Shown: piece after piece, positions 18,523-29,260 of the stretch
How the letters are laid out: every line of letters begins with the position of its first letter
Position numbering within the stretch: the first letter of the stretch is position 1
Assembly (NCBI GenBank): GCA_943736015.1
Contig: OX031070.1
Location: forward strand, 44,416,173 to 44,480,172
DNA length: 64,000 bases
Direction: 5' to 3'
Origin: Tridacna crocea
Lineage: Eukaryota > Mollusca > Bivalvia > Cardiida > Cardiidae
Made by a program: the position numbers and the translations under genes
The notes under the pieces: model-generated
Told to the model about the DNA's origin: nothing
The model's input: the letters and a program-made list of their open reading frames with translations, nothing else
Databases searched by the model: none

Positions 18523-18835
18523 CAGTAGCTCAGTCAGTAATGTACAGGACTTGACAACAAAGGGTTGCTGGTTCAACCCCAAGGTTGGCGATTTTCTTTC
18601 CAAGGATTGATGATAGTCATTGCAACAGGAATCATCCTCACTCTCTCCTATTGTTTCTACTATAGTTACATGTATGTGGGGAAAGCAGCCAGTGGCTCGG
18701 AAAGAATTGTGTATGGAGCAGTGGTAAGGAAAGCATGGATATGTGTACTGACCTCTGTAACTGAAATAAAGTTGAAAACAGCGTTAAACACCATACAATT
18801 AATCAATCATTACCAGCAAGCCAGCAGTAAAAAAT
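18519..18835 (+). mobile_element. tRNA-derived SINE (plus)
   Basis: A box TAGCTCAGTCAGTAAT and B box GGTTCAACCCC lie in the first 70 bp. The body ends CTGAAATAAAGTTGAAAACAGCGTTAAACACCAT, a tail of a type I recall from molluscan SINEs. It lacks a CCA end and a tRNA fold, so it is not a functional tRNA gene. Confidence 0.7.
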
Positions 18836-18865
18836 AAAGATCATTTCAGCACCACAATTATATAA

Positions 18866-19075
18866 AATGTCATCTGCAGATGCATTCAATTGCGACTAGT
18901 TTAAATTTTTGTCTTTATTAAAAAATCACTAACACAATCCCAGTTTTCTCCTTTTCCTGAACTGTTTATTTTGCTACCAAAGGAAAATGCCATCATTTCA
19001 GCCACTTAATTTGTCATCTGCAAATGCTTCGAATTTGAACAAGCCTAAAACCTTTGTCGAGTGGTACTTTGTTCA
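18866..19075 (-). mobile_element. TTAA-MITE A relic
   Basis: Keeps TCACTAACACAATCCCAG, TTTTCTCCTTTTCC, and the GTCATCTGCAAATGCTT stretch; ends lost. Confidence 0.6.
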
Positions 19076-19327
19076 CTCTTTACAATAGGAAAAAATTTTA
19101 GACTGGTCCAAATTGATAGCATTTGCAGATGACAAAATAAACGTAACTCAAAAATTGAAATTTGTGTCAAGAAGGTAAAAGGGGAAAAGGAGAAAATGCT
19201 GCTCACAATGTTTTCTACCCTACCCAAACCAAATTACAATTTTTCAGTCACTTTTTTTTTTTGTTGTCTGCAAATGATTTTGATTTGGACAAGCCTCAAA
19301 AGTAGGGATTGTGTGGTAATGGGTTAA
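19073..19327 (+). mobile_element. Chimeric TTAA-MITE A
   Basis: The left half is in plus orientation up to GAAAATGCT. It is followed by a right half read in the opposite orientation (ACCAAATTACAATTTTTCAGTCAC) and then by a plus-orientation end GGTAATGGGTTAA. The first switch is at the dyad centre. Confidence 0.75.
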
Positions 19328-19344
19328 AGCTGTCAAGGCCAGAA

Positions 19345-19350
19345 TTTATT
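19345..19350 (-). promoter_or_regulatory. Poly(A) signal of the PRR14-like gene
   Basis: AATAAA on the minus strand about 105 nt past the stop codon at 19454, just before a MITE that ends at 19327. Confidence 0.6.
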
Positions 19351-19453
19351 CATATACTGAACAGTACAGATCCAAGATCAACCATGTTTTGAGTATTCTA
19401 ATCTAGGTACATGTATAAAGTTTGCAGTTCATCACAGCATTCTGACAGCTGTA

Positions 19454-22400
19454 TCACTCAGTTTCAACAATTGCTCTCAGTTTATCTTCTAATGCATCTG
19501 TTTTAGTATTACTCGAATCTAGATCAAGCCATAAAGAATTTAATTTATCTTTCACTTCTTGATCATTTAAGACTGTTTTTTTCTTTGATGTTGGGTTCCA
19601 TCCATTTTTAGTGGCCTTTTGAAGTCTACGCCGCAGCTTCATTTGAGATGGCAGTTCAAAGTTAATATATCTTTGCATTCTCTTTTTCCCAAGTGTTTCT
19701 CCAAACTTGTCTGGACTTTCAAAAATTGTCTGCCATGGTTTGTGTTGTTCTGGTTTGATAAAGTTTTTGTTCTTGTAAATTTTCTCAATATCAACATCGT
19801 CATCTGTTTTACGTTTTTTACTTTTGGAAAGTTTTGTAGTTTTTGCACTGTCAGCACTCTCAGATAATTCCTTTTCAAACACCGTTTCCAGAGTTGACTT
19901 GTCTGATGAGTTTCTCCGTTTCCTAAACATGAGGTTGTTTTCTACCTCCCTTTCATCAGTATTATTTTTACCTGTATCTCCTGAACACTCCATATCAGCA
20001 TTCTCTCTAAAAGATTTTACCTCCGCCATCAGTGTGTTATTGTCCAATGATCTTCTAGAGCGTCTTCTTCCCTTTGTTACTTTGGCTGAATCATTATCAT
20101 TTATTGTTTCATCCTCAACAACTTTTATACTGGAAATTTCTGTACCAAAATTGACTTCATTCACCTCGGTCTTAATAACTGACTTCTTTATTGGCCTTCC
20201 TCTTCTTTTTTTAACTAATCCAGTCTGTGTAACAAGGTTGTTGTCACTAACTGTGTTTGTATTTGTGTAGGATTTGTTTTCTGTTGTTTCTACATTCTTG
20301 TGTTCTCCGTTATGTGACTGTAGACTTGTTTCTATTGGAACAGCACACACTGACATCTCACTTTCTAAATTGAAGCCAGAACATGCTTTAGAGTTTAGAG
20401 GCTTATCAGTACATATTAATTCAACATTATCTACACTGTTGTGTGCAGTCTTTACACCACCTATATCCTCTAATACTGTTGGCAGATCCAGATCCAACAT
20501 AATTGTCTTATGGTCAGCAGATCTCCTTCCTTTTCGGCTATACTTTCTACAAATTGCTTTTATATCACTCTGACCATCCATGGCACTTTTTCTAGTAGAA
20601 CTGTTTATTTCAGAATCATCTTTATTGAATGATACATCCTCATTTTTCAATGGCAACTGAGATTTCAGTGTTGCACAGTCTTTGGATCTTCTTTTATATT
20701 TTTGTATGATGTTCTCTGATCTAGAGAGAACCTTTGGTAAAGTTTTGTTTATATGGGGAGGTTTAATGTCTGTTTCTGGTCTAGAAAAAAGGTCACCATG
20801 TTTTGTTATATCTACTGTTTTACTATTTTCAACATCTGAATTAGTTTCGTAATTTTTCATTTCCATACCGGTGTCAAGGAAGTGGTCTACATCAGTATTT
20901 GTGCAATTCTTAAGTCCAGTGTTTTCATTATTTCCTGTTGATATATCAGTCTGTATATCACATTCTTGACCACATGTAGTTTCTGACATTTCTGTGGAAT
21001 AATTCAAATCCATTTTGTTATCTTTCCAACTTATTTCATTAGCGGTCTTTGGGACAACAGTTTTGATTAAACTGTCTTTTTCATGATCTTTTTCACACAT
21101 TCTACTTGTGGGCTCATAATCATTCACAATTATTTGAGTGTAGTTTGTAGTATTTTCTATTTCCACTTGGTCATGATCCTGAACAATGTCAGAAGAAGTT
21201 TCATTGTCTGTCTTATGATTTATTTCACTCACACTACTTATGGAATCAAAATTATTCTCTGTTGTCTGAAGGTCATTTGCAGCATTTCCTCTTTCCTTTT
21301 GGTCAAGTTTTTCAACAATTTCAGAGAGGATTTCTTTGTTTGGAGTTGGTGGTTCAGAAGCTTCCATCATGCCCCTGTCTGTACTATGTGCTTCTTCCTG
21401 ATAATTTGTGATGGTATTTTGGTTCAGTTCTATAGTCTTTGAATCTTTATCATTATCAACTGATGTTTTTTGAAACACTTTCATGATTGCATTATATGTA
21501 TCCAGAAAAATATCCATCTTTTCTCTAGGTTGTGTTTCTAATGTCTGATCTTTTTCACAAAGGCAGTCGGTATCATCATTGTCTGAAAAACTCAAGTCAT
21601 TATTTCTACCTGAAGTTGACAGAGAAATCACATTTTTGTCTGTAATCACCTTTAATACTGGTGATGTGGTTTGTTGGTCGGTCTTACTTCCATTTACACT
21701 GCCAAATATGTATGAAGGGCTTGTTTTCACAAAGTCAACCACTTTTCCAATAGCCTTACTGATTGACAGAATCCCAGGCGATGAATTGGAATTTTTCTCC
21801 ATATCTTCATCCACTCTTGAATCTAATGTAATGTCTGGGTCAGTTTCTGTAACTTTCAAGTTGATTTCTAAAGGCACTGTACTTTTGTGGTTGACATTCT
21901 CTTTATTAGAGATGGAAATGAAAGATTGATCAAAGTCACACTGAGTGTGTTCTAGATCTCCCTTTTTGTCAATGGTTTCAGATGAAAGGTAGCTTTCTTC
22001 ATTGGAATTTCCATACAAATGTTCAAAGGGTGATTCTGAATATTCTGGTGACATGGAGGAAGGGGTAGAAGTACTTGGCACTGAATTAGTTGGTGTCACA
22101 TCAGAACTGGCATTAAATGTAGATTGGCAACATCCAATATCTGTCTTTGTCATAGGTAGAGGTTGTAAAAATCCCTGGTTATCTTCTGTGGCTGGTATAT
22201 TCTGAAGCATAAGTTCATCAGAACAAGTATTCCTTACTGATAATCTTGGAGAATTAATATAATCTGACTTTGTTTCTGTCACATAAACATTTGGTGACAG
22301 TATAGCAGTTGGGCTTACATTACCATTAGAAGAAACATTATCTGGTTCACTCTCAGTGGACTGTGACTCAACTACATGTGTTTGTTGTGGGGCAGACATG

Positions 22401-24643
22401 AACAGGCTTGATCTTCTCTTTTTCTTCTTGAGAACAGGTTCATTTGTTTCCATCCATAGACTGCCAAACAGATCTTTCTCATTGGAGATACCTGTAATGG
22501 GACATAAAGTTTGATTTCATTCATAATAACTAACCCTTCACAAAATAAGCCTGTGTTTTAACTCCTTAACCCATTACCAAATGACAATATTTTAGACTGG
22601 TCCAAATTGAAAGCATTTGCAGATGACAAAATCAAAGTGACTGAAATTTGAATTTTGTTTTGTGAAGGGTAGAAAACATTGTGGGAAAAAGAGAAAATGC
22701 TGGTTACCAGCATTTTCTCATTTTCCCACAATGTTTTCTAAAGGCTTCTTTCTCAGGGGCGTCAAAAGTAGGGATTGTGTGGTAATGGGTTAATACCTAC
22801 TTCATGTAACCTGATCCTCACTTTTATGCTGAACATATAAATAGACATATATGTATATATGGCTTGCAACACGCAAAAAGGGGCATTCGGACATTTCCGT
22901 AAAGTGACGTCCAGATCGAACCTGCGCTGTCCATGCAGGCTAATCCAAAATGATACTTTCCATATTATGTAATTTCCTGTTTTGTGCAAGTCTACTGTAG
23001 CACAAAATCTAATGTAGTCGTAAAGTGTCGTCTCGGATTAGCCTGCACAACTTTTGCGTGTTGCAAGCCATATAACAGGACTCTGACTTTTATTCGGGAA
23101 GTTATAGATAAACAGGTACTGTAGGTGCAGTTCAATTCGTATATACCATGCGGAATATTTCTGTGACAATTCACAACAAAACCGTAGGCTGCCCTGTGTG
23201 ATGCCAATAAAAAATAGAATGTTATGCGATGCTGACCTGCATCAGGTTAAATGAAGTAAGTAATAACAGTTGACAAAAATGTAGGCATATCCAAATCGAA
23301 AGCGTTTGCAGACATTGATATACATGTAAATATGGCCCATACAATTGAATTTGACTTTGACATGTTAGAAACTCAAAACATACTGGGAAAAGGGAATAAT
23401 TGCTTGCTACCAACAATTTCACCTAATCCATCAATATTTTCAAATGTTTTTTTTTTTCCATTACAGCTGTTCAAAATTCTGGATTGTGTTCAAAACCTTG
23501 AGAAAGAGGGCTATAAAACCTTTGCCACACAATCCCGACTTTTAACATCCCTGAAAAGAAAGCTTTAGATAACATTTTGGAAAAGGGAGAAAATTCTGGT
23601 AACCAACATTTTCTCCCTTTCCCATAATGTATTCTACCCTGCCAAATTGAGTTTGTCTCAATTTTTGATTCACATTTATTCTGTTCTCTACAAATTTCAG
23701 AGAAAAAGAATTTTTAAGAAATTCTTCATTTCCCTATAGTGCAACTAGTCCCCATTCACCAGAGCCATGTTTCTAGACGGATCAAAATTTTGCAGAAAGG
23801 TCGAAACTACTTTGAAAATTATTCAACCATAACCAAATTAAAGTATGCACATCTCAGCTTCATACGAACATTTCCCATGAAGTTTGACTGCAATCCATCC
23901 AATAGATACTGAGAAATGGAGAGGAGAAAGAAAATCATGAAAAGGCCATAACTCCTTTGGAAATCATTCAACCGTATCAAAATTATTACATGCACATCTT
24001 CACTTCAAATATAATAATAATAAAACTTCCAAAGAATTTTGACTGAAATCTATCCAAGTTATTGAGAAATAGAGCAGACAAACAAATTCATTCACAGGGT
24101 TGTGAGAAAAGTTGGGTAAACAGGTAATTTTTTACCATTTGAGCCGTATCTAATTTTAATTTAAGCATATTTATTTTACATTGATTGAGAAACAAGTTCA
24201 AATCCTACAACTTATACCAATCTCTCGAGATTCTGTTTTCTGGAAACTACACCAGTACTTACGCTGAGTATGTGGGCCAATGAAAAATCCAAAAGTTGAC
24301 ACCCACTTCCGAGTATTGAACTCAGGACTTTATGGTTACGAAGTAGAAGCTCTACTTCACAACCAAGGTCACCACATAATTCTAATTTAGATATGTAAAA
24401 AAAATTTGTTGTTTGGTAAGGAGTTAACAGTAATTTTGTCTTACAGTTAGAAGTTTAGAAGTTTGACTACAGAGCAATAACAATACTACCTGGTTTAAAA
24501 TTACATGCATCTTCTTTTTCCTTTTCCCCTTGGCTTTCTTCTGACAGAAAATCAATCTCAAATGGAACTATTTCTGATCGTCGTCGGAGATTCCTAATAG
24601 ACCGTCTCCGCCTCTTCTTTAAATCTTTTTCTTCAGCTTCCAT
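19454..24643 (-). CDS. PRR14/PRR14L-like protein with AT-hook and Tantalus-like C-terminus, 1063 aa
   Basis: Exon 1 is 24643-24490 (starts MEAEEKDLKKRRRRS, donor GTAGTA). Exon 2 is 22491-19454 (acceptor ATTACAG). The split glycine codon joins them and gives 1063 residues; the ATG at 22453 is internal. The protein is hydrophilic and Ser/Thr/Asn/Asp-rich, with many acidic stretches and no membrane segment, so it is probably disordered and nuclear. Visible motifs: basic clusters KKRRRRS and LKKKKRRSSLF near the N-terminus; an AT-hook (KKRRGRPIKK, about residue 811); near the C-terminus IYKNKNF followed by KPWQTIFESP (WQTIFE about 971-976) and a basic tail. The last block resembles the Tantalus domain of PRR14/PRR14L, which recruits PP2A-B56 through a (F/L/M)xxIxE motif. 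Further LxxIxE matches are LSEIVE (about residue 440) and LRAIVE (near the end). PRR14 proteins tie heterochromatin to the nuclear lamina. The coding call is strong; the family call is moderate and rests on a short block. Confidence 0.62.
22566..22793 (+). mobile_element. TTAA-MITE A, full length
   Basis: In the intron of the PRR14-like gene, 75 bp before its acceptor. TTAA flanks; hairpin with matched CTCATTTTC change on one side. Confidence 0.9.
22858..23080. repeat. Inverted-repeat element, GCTTGCAACACGCAAAA ends
   Basis: The ends are inverted (TATATGGCTTGCAACACGCAAAA / TTTTGCGTGTTGCAAGCCATATA). The interior has TCGGATTAGCCTGCACAA and TGTAGTCGTAAAGTGTCGTCTCGG. A relative is at 52249-52495. 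Confidence 0.75.
23250..23700. mobile_element. Two decayed TTAA-MITE A relics
   Basis: About 23250-23480 (plus, CATATCCAAATCGAAAGCG, TTGCTTGCTACCAACAATTTC) and 23512-23700 (minus, hairpin GAGAAAATTCTGGTAACCAACATTTTCTC). Confidence 0.65.
23704..24110. repeat. Dispersed repeat with internal duplication
   Basis: Two related ~180-bp blocks share ATCATTCAACC, GCACATCT, and CCAATAGATACTGAGAAAT/CCAAGTTATTGAGAAAT. Non-coding. Confidence 0.55.
24130..24376 (-). mobile_element. tRNA-derived SINE (minus)
   Basis: On the minus strand the head carries TTGTGAAGTAGAGC and the B-box-like GAGTTCAATACTCGG. The tail (CGAGAGATTGGTATAAG) recurs at 37310-37460 and 5955-6020. Lies in the PRR14-like intron. Confidence 0.65.
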
Positions 24644-24662
24644 AATTTATTTGCATCTATCT
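24644..24662 (-). other. 5'UTR of the PRR14-like gene with an upstream splice acceptor
   Basis: On the minus strand the ATG is preceded by 17 nt of leader and a strong acceptor (TTACTATTTCAG ending at 24661). A 5'UTR intron and a further non-coding exon therefore probably lie upstream. An out-of-frame ATG at 24656 opens a short uORF that overlaps the start codon. Confidence 0.45.
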
Positions 24663-25856
24663 GAAATAGTAAGAAAAAATATTTCATTGCAAATGGCAAA
24701 CATGTATTCTATTGTTTTTTTCGTTTTTAGATATATTTAAGGACATCACATTATACTTAAGATTTTTCTAGAAGTAACTAACAAAAGTATTTGACCGTAT
24801 TCTAGTTTAAAGAAAAGATATTTGACTCTATACGTAATCTGAAAATACACTTCCTGGCTCTTCTCGTGACGTCAGCGAATGGCCTCCTCGATGAATAGAG
24901 ATTTTCAAAAAAATTGTAAAACATGAGGGATATCTCTGGTTAAAAGGTGTCTACATATCTACTGAGGAATCGCTGAATGTCACAGGTACATTTCTCTGTT
25001 GTCTATCGCTAGGCTAAAGTAAATTATGACCAATGTTGGTTTGGTTTCGTTAGTGATTTTGGGTGGGAAACGCTGTCTTGTACTCGCCCCAGCATTCGAG
25101 ACGTTGCATTCCTTGTGTTTATATTATATAGGGGAGATTTTTTCTTTCATATTTGATCATTTATTTTGGTTATAGAATGCCAAATTCCTGTGATCTTACA
25201 TGGGGGAATTTTTTTTTTTTTATATTTGATCATTTATTTTGGTTATAGAATGTTTAAGTCCTGTGATGAAATGTTTGTATTGTAAATACTTAACCGATAT
25301 ACAGGTAAAAGTTAACTTAATCATATTAGTAAATTAAGAACCTCAAAAACCGGCAGGTCCACGACACACTTTTGTACGAAAATTTAAGGTGCGAATCACG
25401 AAGATTAAATTCTTGTGTCAATAGGGCGATCGAGTGCACAGGAGAAGAAAATAATCAAGTCAAATAAAACATTTTTTCATAAGTTAGACGCAACAGACAC
25501 TAATTTGTCACCTAATTTCAGTAATATCTGGCAATATACAAATACTGTAATTCATACATTTCCGTTTTCGAATCTGGAGGGATGTTAGTCACGTGGGGTG
25601 TCACGTGCTGGTCCCACATGACATTGTGAAAATATAAAATTGCATTTGGCGTAGGTATGGAATAACACTTTCTGATTCATCATTTTTCCCATCTTAGATG
25701 TTTTCACTAAAGTTTCTCTGAGTTTCATTGAAAATGAATTGCTTTTGTAATGTGTGCAATGTAAGTAAATTCGAATCGTAGGTCACTGGGCCAAATCTTT
25801 AGGATTTGTGTGCAGTCTGCTTCAACTTCAAGTTCAACTAGACTAGAGACCACATT
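24663..25856. other. Intergenic, upstream of the PRR14-like gene
   Basis: AT-rich; no gene or intact repeat recognised. A short direct repeat (TTTTCTTTCATATTTGATCATTTATTTTGG-type) occurs at about 25141 and 25211. The promoter of the minus-strand gene presumably lies here, but I see no clear core element. Confidence 0.5.
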
Positions 25857-26084
25857 TTAACCCTTTCCCAAACGACAAATTTTGGACTCTTTCAAACTCA
25901 AAGAGTTTGCAGACAACAATTTTAAATTAGATGAAAATGGTAGAAAGTTCTCCTAAAGGGTAGAAAACACTGTGGGAAAAGGAGAAATTGCTCGTTACGA
26001 GCAATTTCTCCTTTTCCCACAGTGTTTTCAAAAGACTTGTACTGCAGACACGTAAAAACCAGGGCTTGTTTGGGAAAGGGTTAA
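25857..26084 (+). mobile_element. TTAA-MITE, subfamily C, full length
   Basis: TTAA flanks; near-perfect hairpin GAAATTGCTCG/CGAGCAATTTC inside GTGGGAAAAGGA arms. Confidence 0.92.
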
Positions 26085-27365
26085 AGTCTGGTGCTCATGA
26101 AACATTAGAATGTTTGTCTGGATAAAATCTATGAACAACTCAAGTAGGTTAAATTGGTAAAAAATTAGGCCATTTATTCACATGCATTTCATATGATCAA
26201 AATCAAGATCTTTTCAGCTTTATCAACTAATGATTTTACTGAGGTGAGCACTCTAAATAGATACAATGGCCTTTTCATTTTCATGTTTTCAAGAGTCTCT
26301 TCATCAATGCTGCTAACACTCAGGATTGTTTTGCAAAGAGTATAGCTTGTATAGCAGCAATACACGTCCAAAGTCAGTTAAGTCGCGCCATTTACACTGT
26401 AATTTCGGCCATAATATTTGGAACACAAAATTTAATTCAACCTCGTCTTTTGTATGCTTTCAACCTTTTGATATACAGATTCGATACTTAAAGTGTTTGC
26501 ATTGGATTTTTTAAGCACAAAAATCAGATCCTGTAGAAGTGGGTCAAAAACAGCCGTGAATTACGTTACAAAACCGCGACTTGATAAAATGAATATGTAC
26601 TATGAACATGATACGATATATTGCTTTCATTTGTAAATCTGAACACTGCATATGTGTCTTTGAAATGAACAAGCGTCAAATTTCGGTCATATATTGCATA
26701 ATGAGAAAGCAGTACTTCTTTGATTTGAACATGTGATGAAATTTTTGTTTGCAAATCTTAATTGCATCAAATTCTAAGAAATAAGGTAATTGTCGTGGAT
26801 CTGTGTGGAAGAAATTGACGATAATTTATAGCTTATTAGGAAGCTATGTTATCCTGCATTATATGAATGCTTACTTGGTATGGATGAAAGCAACTATTTT
26901 ACTGTGGTCGGCTTGTACTATGGAGTGGTAACTTGCAACGTAATTCACATATAGAAGAAAATTAAAATGAACTAATATTTAGGAAATGTTTCTCCTTTCA
27001 TTAAATTTAAAATCAAATCCTCTTAGAATATTGTAGCAAACTGAAAATAAATGGATCTTTGAAAATGTAAGAAATGAATAATAACACTTTTGAGATTCAA
27101 CAGCAGCAATTTGTGTAAGTTTTAGATACAACTTTACAAACACTACTAAATGTATTATATGCAGGGCATAAAAAGCGAATAAAATGCAAAAGTCTACTAT
27201 TTCCTAATAGGCTATAGAATGTTCCAGTCATAAATTATAACCAAACATGAGTACAGACTGTTCACTATATGATGAAAATGTTGTAATGTAATTCAAGTCA
27301 AAGCTGTAACGTAATTCACTTGTACTTCATTGACTTATTTATTTGGAAAATAAATCAAATTACTT

Positions 27366-27593
27366 TTAACCCTTTCCCAAAGAACAAATTTTAGACTCCT
27401 CCAAACTGAAAGAGTTTGCAGACGATAATTCCAAATTTGATAAAAATGGCAGAATGGTCTATAAAAGGGTAGAAAACACTACGGGAGAAGGAGAGATTGC
27501 TCGTTACAAGTAATTTCTCCTTTTCCAACAGTGTTTTCAAAATACCTGTACTGCAGACACATAAAAACCAGGGCTTGTTTGGGAAAGGGTTAA
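27366..27593 (+). mobile_element. TTAA-MITE, subfamily C
   Basis: TTAA flanks; hairpin slightly decayed (CTCGTTACAAGTAATTTC). Confidence 0.88.
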
Positions 27594-27815
27594 CTCTTTA
27601 CCAAACAACAAAATTTACGACCAGTCCAATTTGAAAGACTTTGCAGACGACACAATGAATCTGACTTATAAAATGAATTTGGTTATGGGAAAGTTGAAAA
27701 CAGCGTGGGAAAAGGAGAAAATGCTGGTTACCAGCATAGTCTGCTTTTCCCTGACTGTGTTCAAAAAGCCTCTGTCAGGGCCGTTAAAAGTCGGGATTGT
27801 GTGGTAAAGAATTAA
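27590..27815 (+). mobile_element. TTAA-MITE A
   Basis: Shares a TTAA with the C copy, so the two are in tandem. Right arm degenerate. Confidence 0.85.
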
Positions 27816-29260
27816 AGAAACTCGGTGTAACACAAACTGTCTCTCATCCAGTATTGTTTACTTTTTATAGGCCAAACAACTGCTCAATGGTGTTAATTTC
27901 TTCCTGTTGGAATTTGAACATGTTTCTTGTTTTTCCAATGCGAATTGGTTCGCTTACAGCCACTAATATAGATATAGATAGCTGTTATCCAGACTGTGTC
28001 TGGCTTACCGGGCCACTTGAAGAATTTTTTTGCATCAACCATGGACGATTCAAAGTATTCTTGAACACTAGGGTCATAGTGAAAGAAAGTGAATTACGTT
28101 ACAGTTTTTGTGAATTACGTTATCACGTAATTCATACATCACATTCAAATATATATCTTTTAATTTCTTTAATTCAGACAAGATAGAAGAATACAAATGT
28201 CAATCTGAAAAATCGAACATCACACATGTTATGAGCAGGGATACACACTAAATAAATGATATAAACCAATAATCCTTACTGTGCAATTTAAAGTATTCAC
28301 ATCCACCAAGGTCAAAAAAGATAAACAGCACCAGTAAATGACGTTTACATAATGACGTAACTATGAGGTCAGTATTTACACTGAAAATAACTCGTGTATT
28401 TGAACAGTTTGGTGTTTCGTGCAGATAATCCTACATTCAGTGTATCGTAATTCACTGTAACGTAATTCATCCCAGCGTCTAAAATGCAATTTGAATCCTT
28501 ATTATTTAACACAGGTAAATGATATCTTGATATATCAGAGAGGCGGACATGGTCTACCCATATTGGTGTTTAATTTCCTTTCCCACGTTTAGTATCTTAG
28601 AAAACATGTGTAACGTAATTCACCATAAAATGTGAAAAATTGAAAATTCTAATTTGAATAAAGTGTGGTTTATTTTTTTCAAAGGTAAACCCGAAAGATT
28701 ATTTTAGCTGTTAGATATGATGCTTATAGAAAGAGAAAAAATAAGTTTTGTGCACTATCTTTCGTATTTCATTTCAATGCAGTGGTGTTACTTTGTGTAA
28801 CGTAATTCACTATGATTTAAGGGACAGTAAACAGACAAAAATATCAAAAGAAATAACAAATAACAAGCTTTATTTCGACTTTGTGAATCATTGTTTGGCA
28901 TTTACGAATAAAATAAACTGTACCTTATTCATACTATGTGGTTTATGTTTGTGCGATATTTTCCATTAATATAACCTTTGGTTTGTGACATGGCTTTTTG
29001 TTAGTATATGTCTACAATCAGCTTCAAATTTTCAATTTCAAATTGTTCAGATCTTGGATTTGTGCATTTATATTTTTGGAAATATCATTTGGACTATGTG
29101 TAACATACAAAAGTAGACTGAAGGGCCTTAATTATCTTTTCATTTGGCTGTGACTGGAAATTAAGTCATTGGCGCAACTTAACTGATTTTGGACGTACAT
29201 GGCTTTTATAGCTTTCTTGTTTTACATTTTAGATAAACATTTAGAGTTGGACATGACAAA

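Larger units (their letters stand above)
26550..28812. repeat. Scattered array of the GTAACGTAATTCAC motif
   Basis: Full or near matches: 26556-26569 (-), 26935-26948 (+), 27283-27296 (+, weak), 27306-27319 (+), 28089-28102 (-), 28110-28123 (-), 28123-28135 (+), 28443-28455 (+), 28457-28470 (+), 28610-28623 (+), 28797-28810 (+). Flanks differ and spacing is irregular. Two MITEs sit in the middle. No coding sequence is recognised in this intergenic stretch. Confidence 0.7.

Noticed and set aside
18519-18600. tRNA gene
   Set aside because: A- and B-box-like motifs are present but the acceptor stem and anticodon arm do not fold; a SINE head fits better.
19619-22205. Plus-strand open frames opposite the PRR14-like exon
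   Set aside because: They are antisense shadows of the 3-kb coding exon and lack recognisable domains.
25081-25260. Possible long terminal repeat pair (TTTGATCATTTATTTTGG twice)
   Set aside because: Only ~35 bp are shared and no retroelement sequence lies between.
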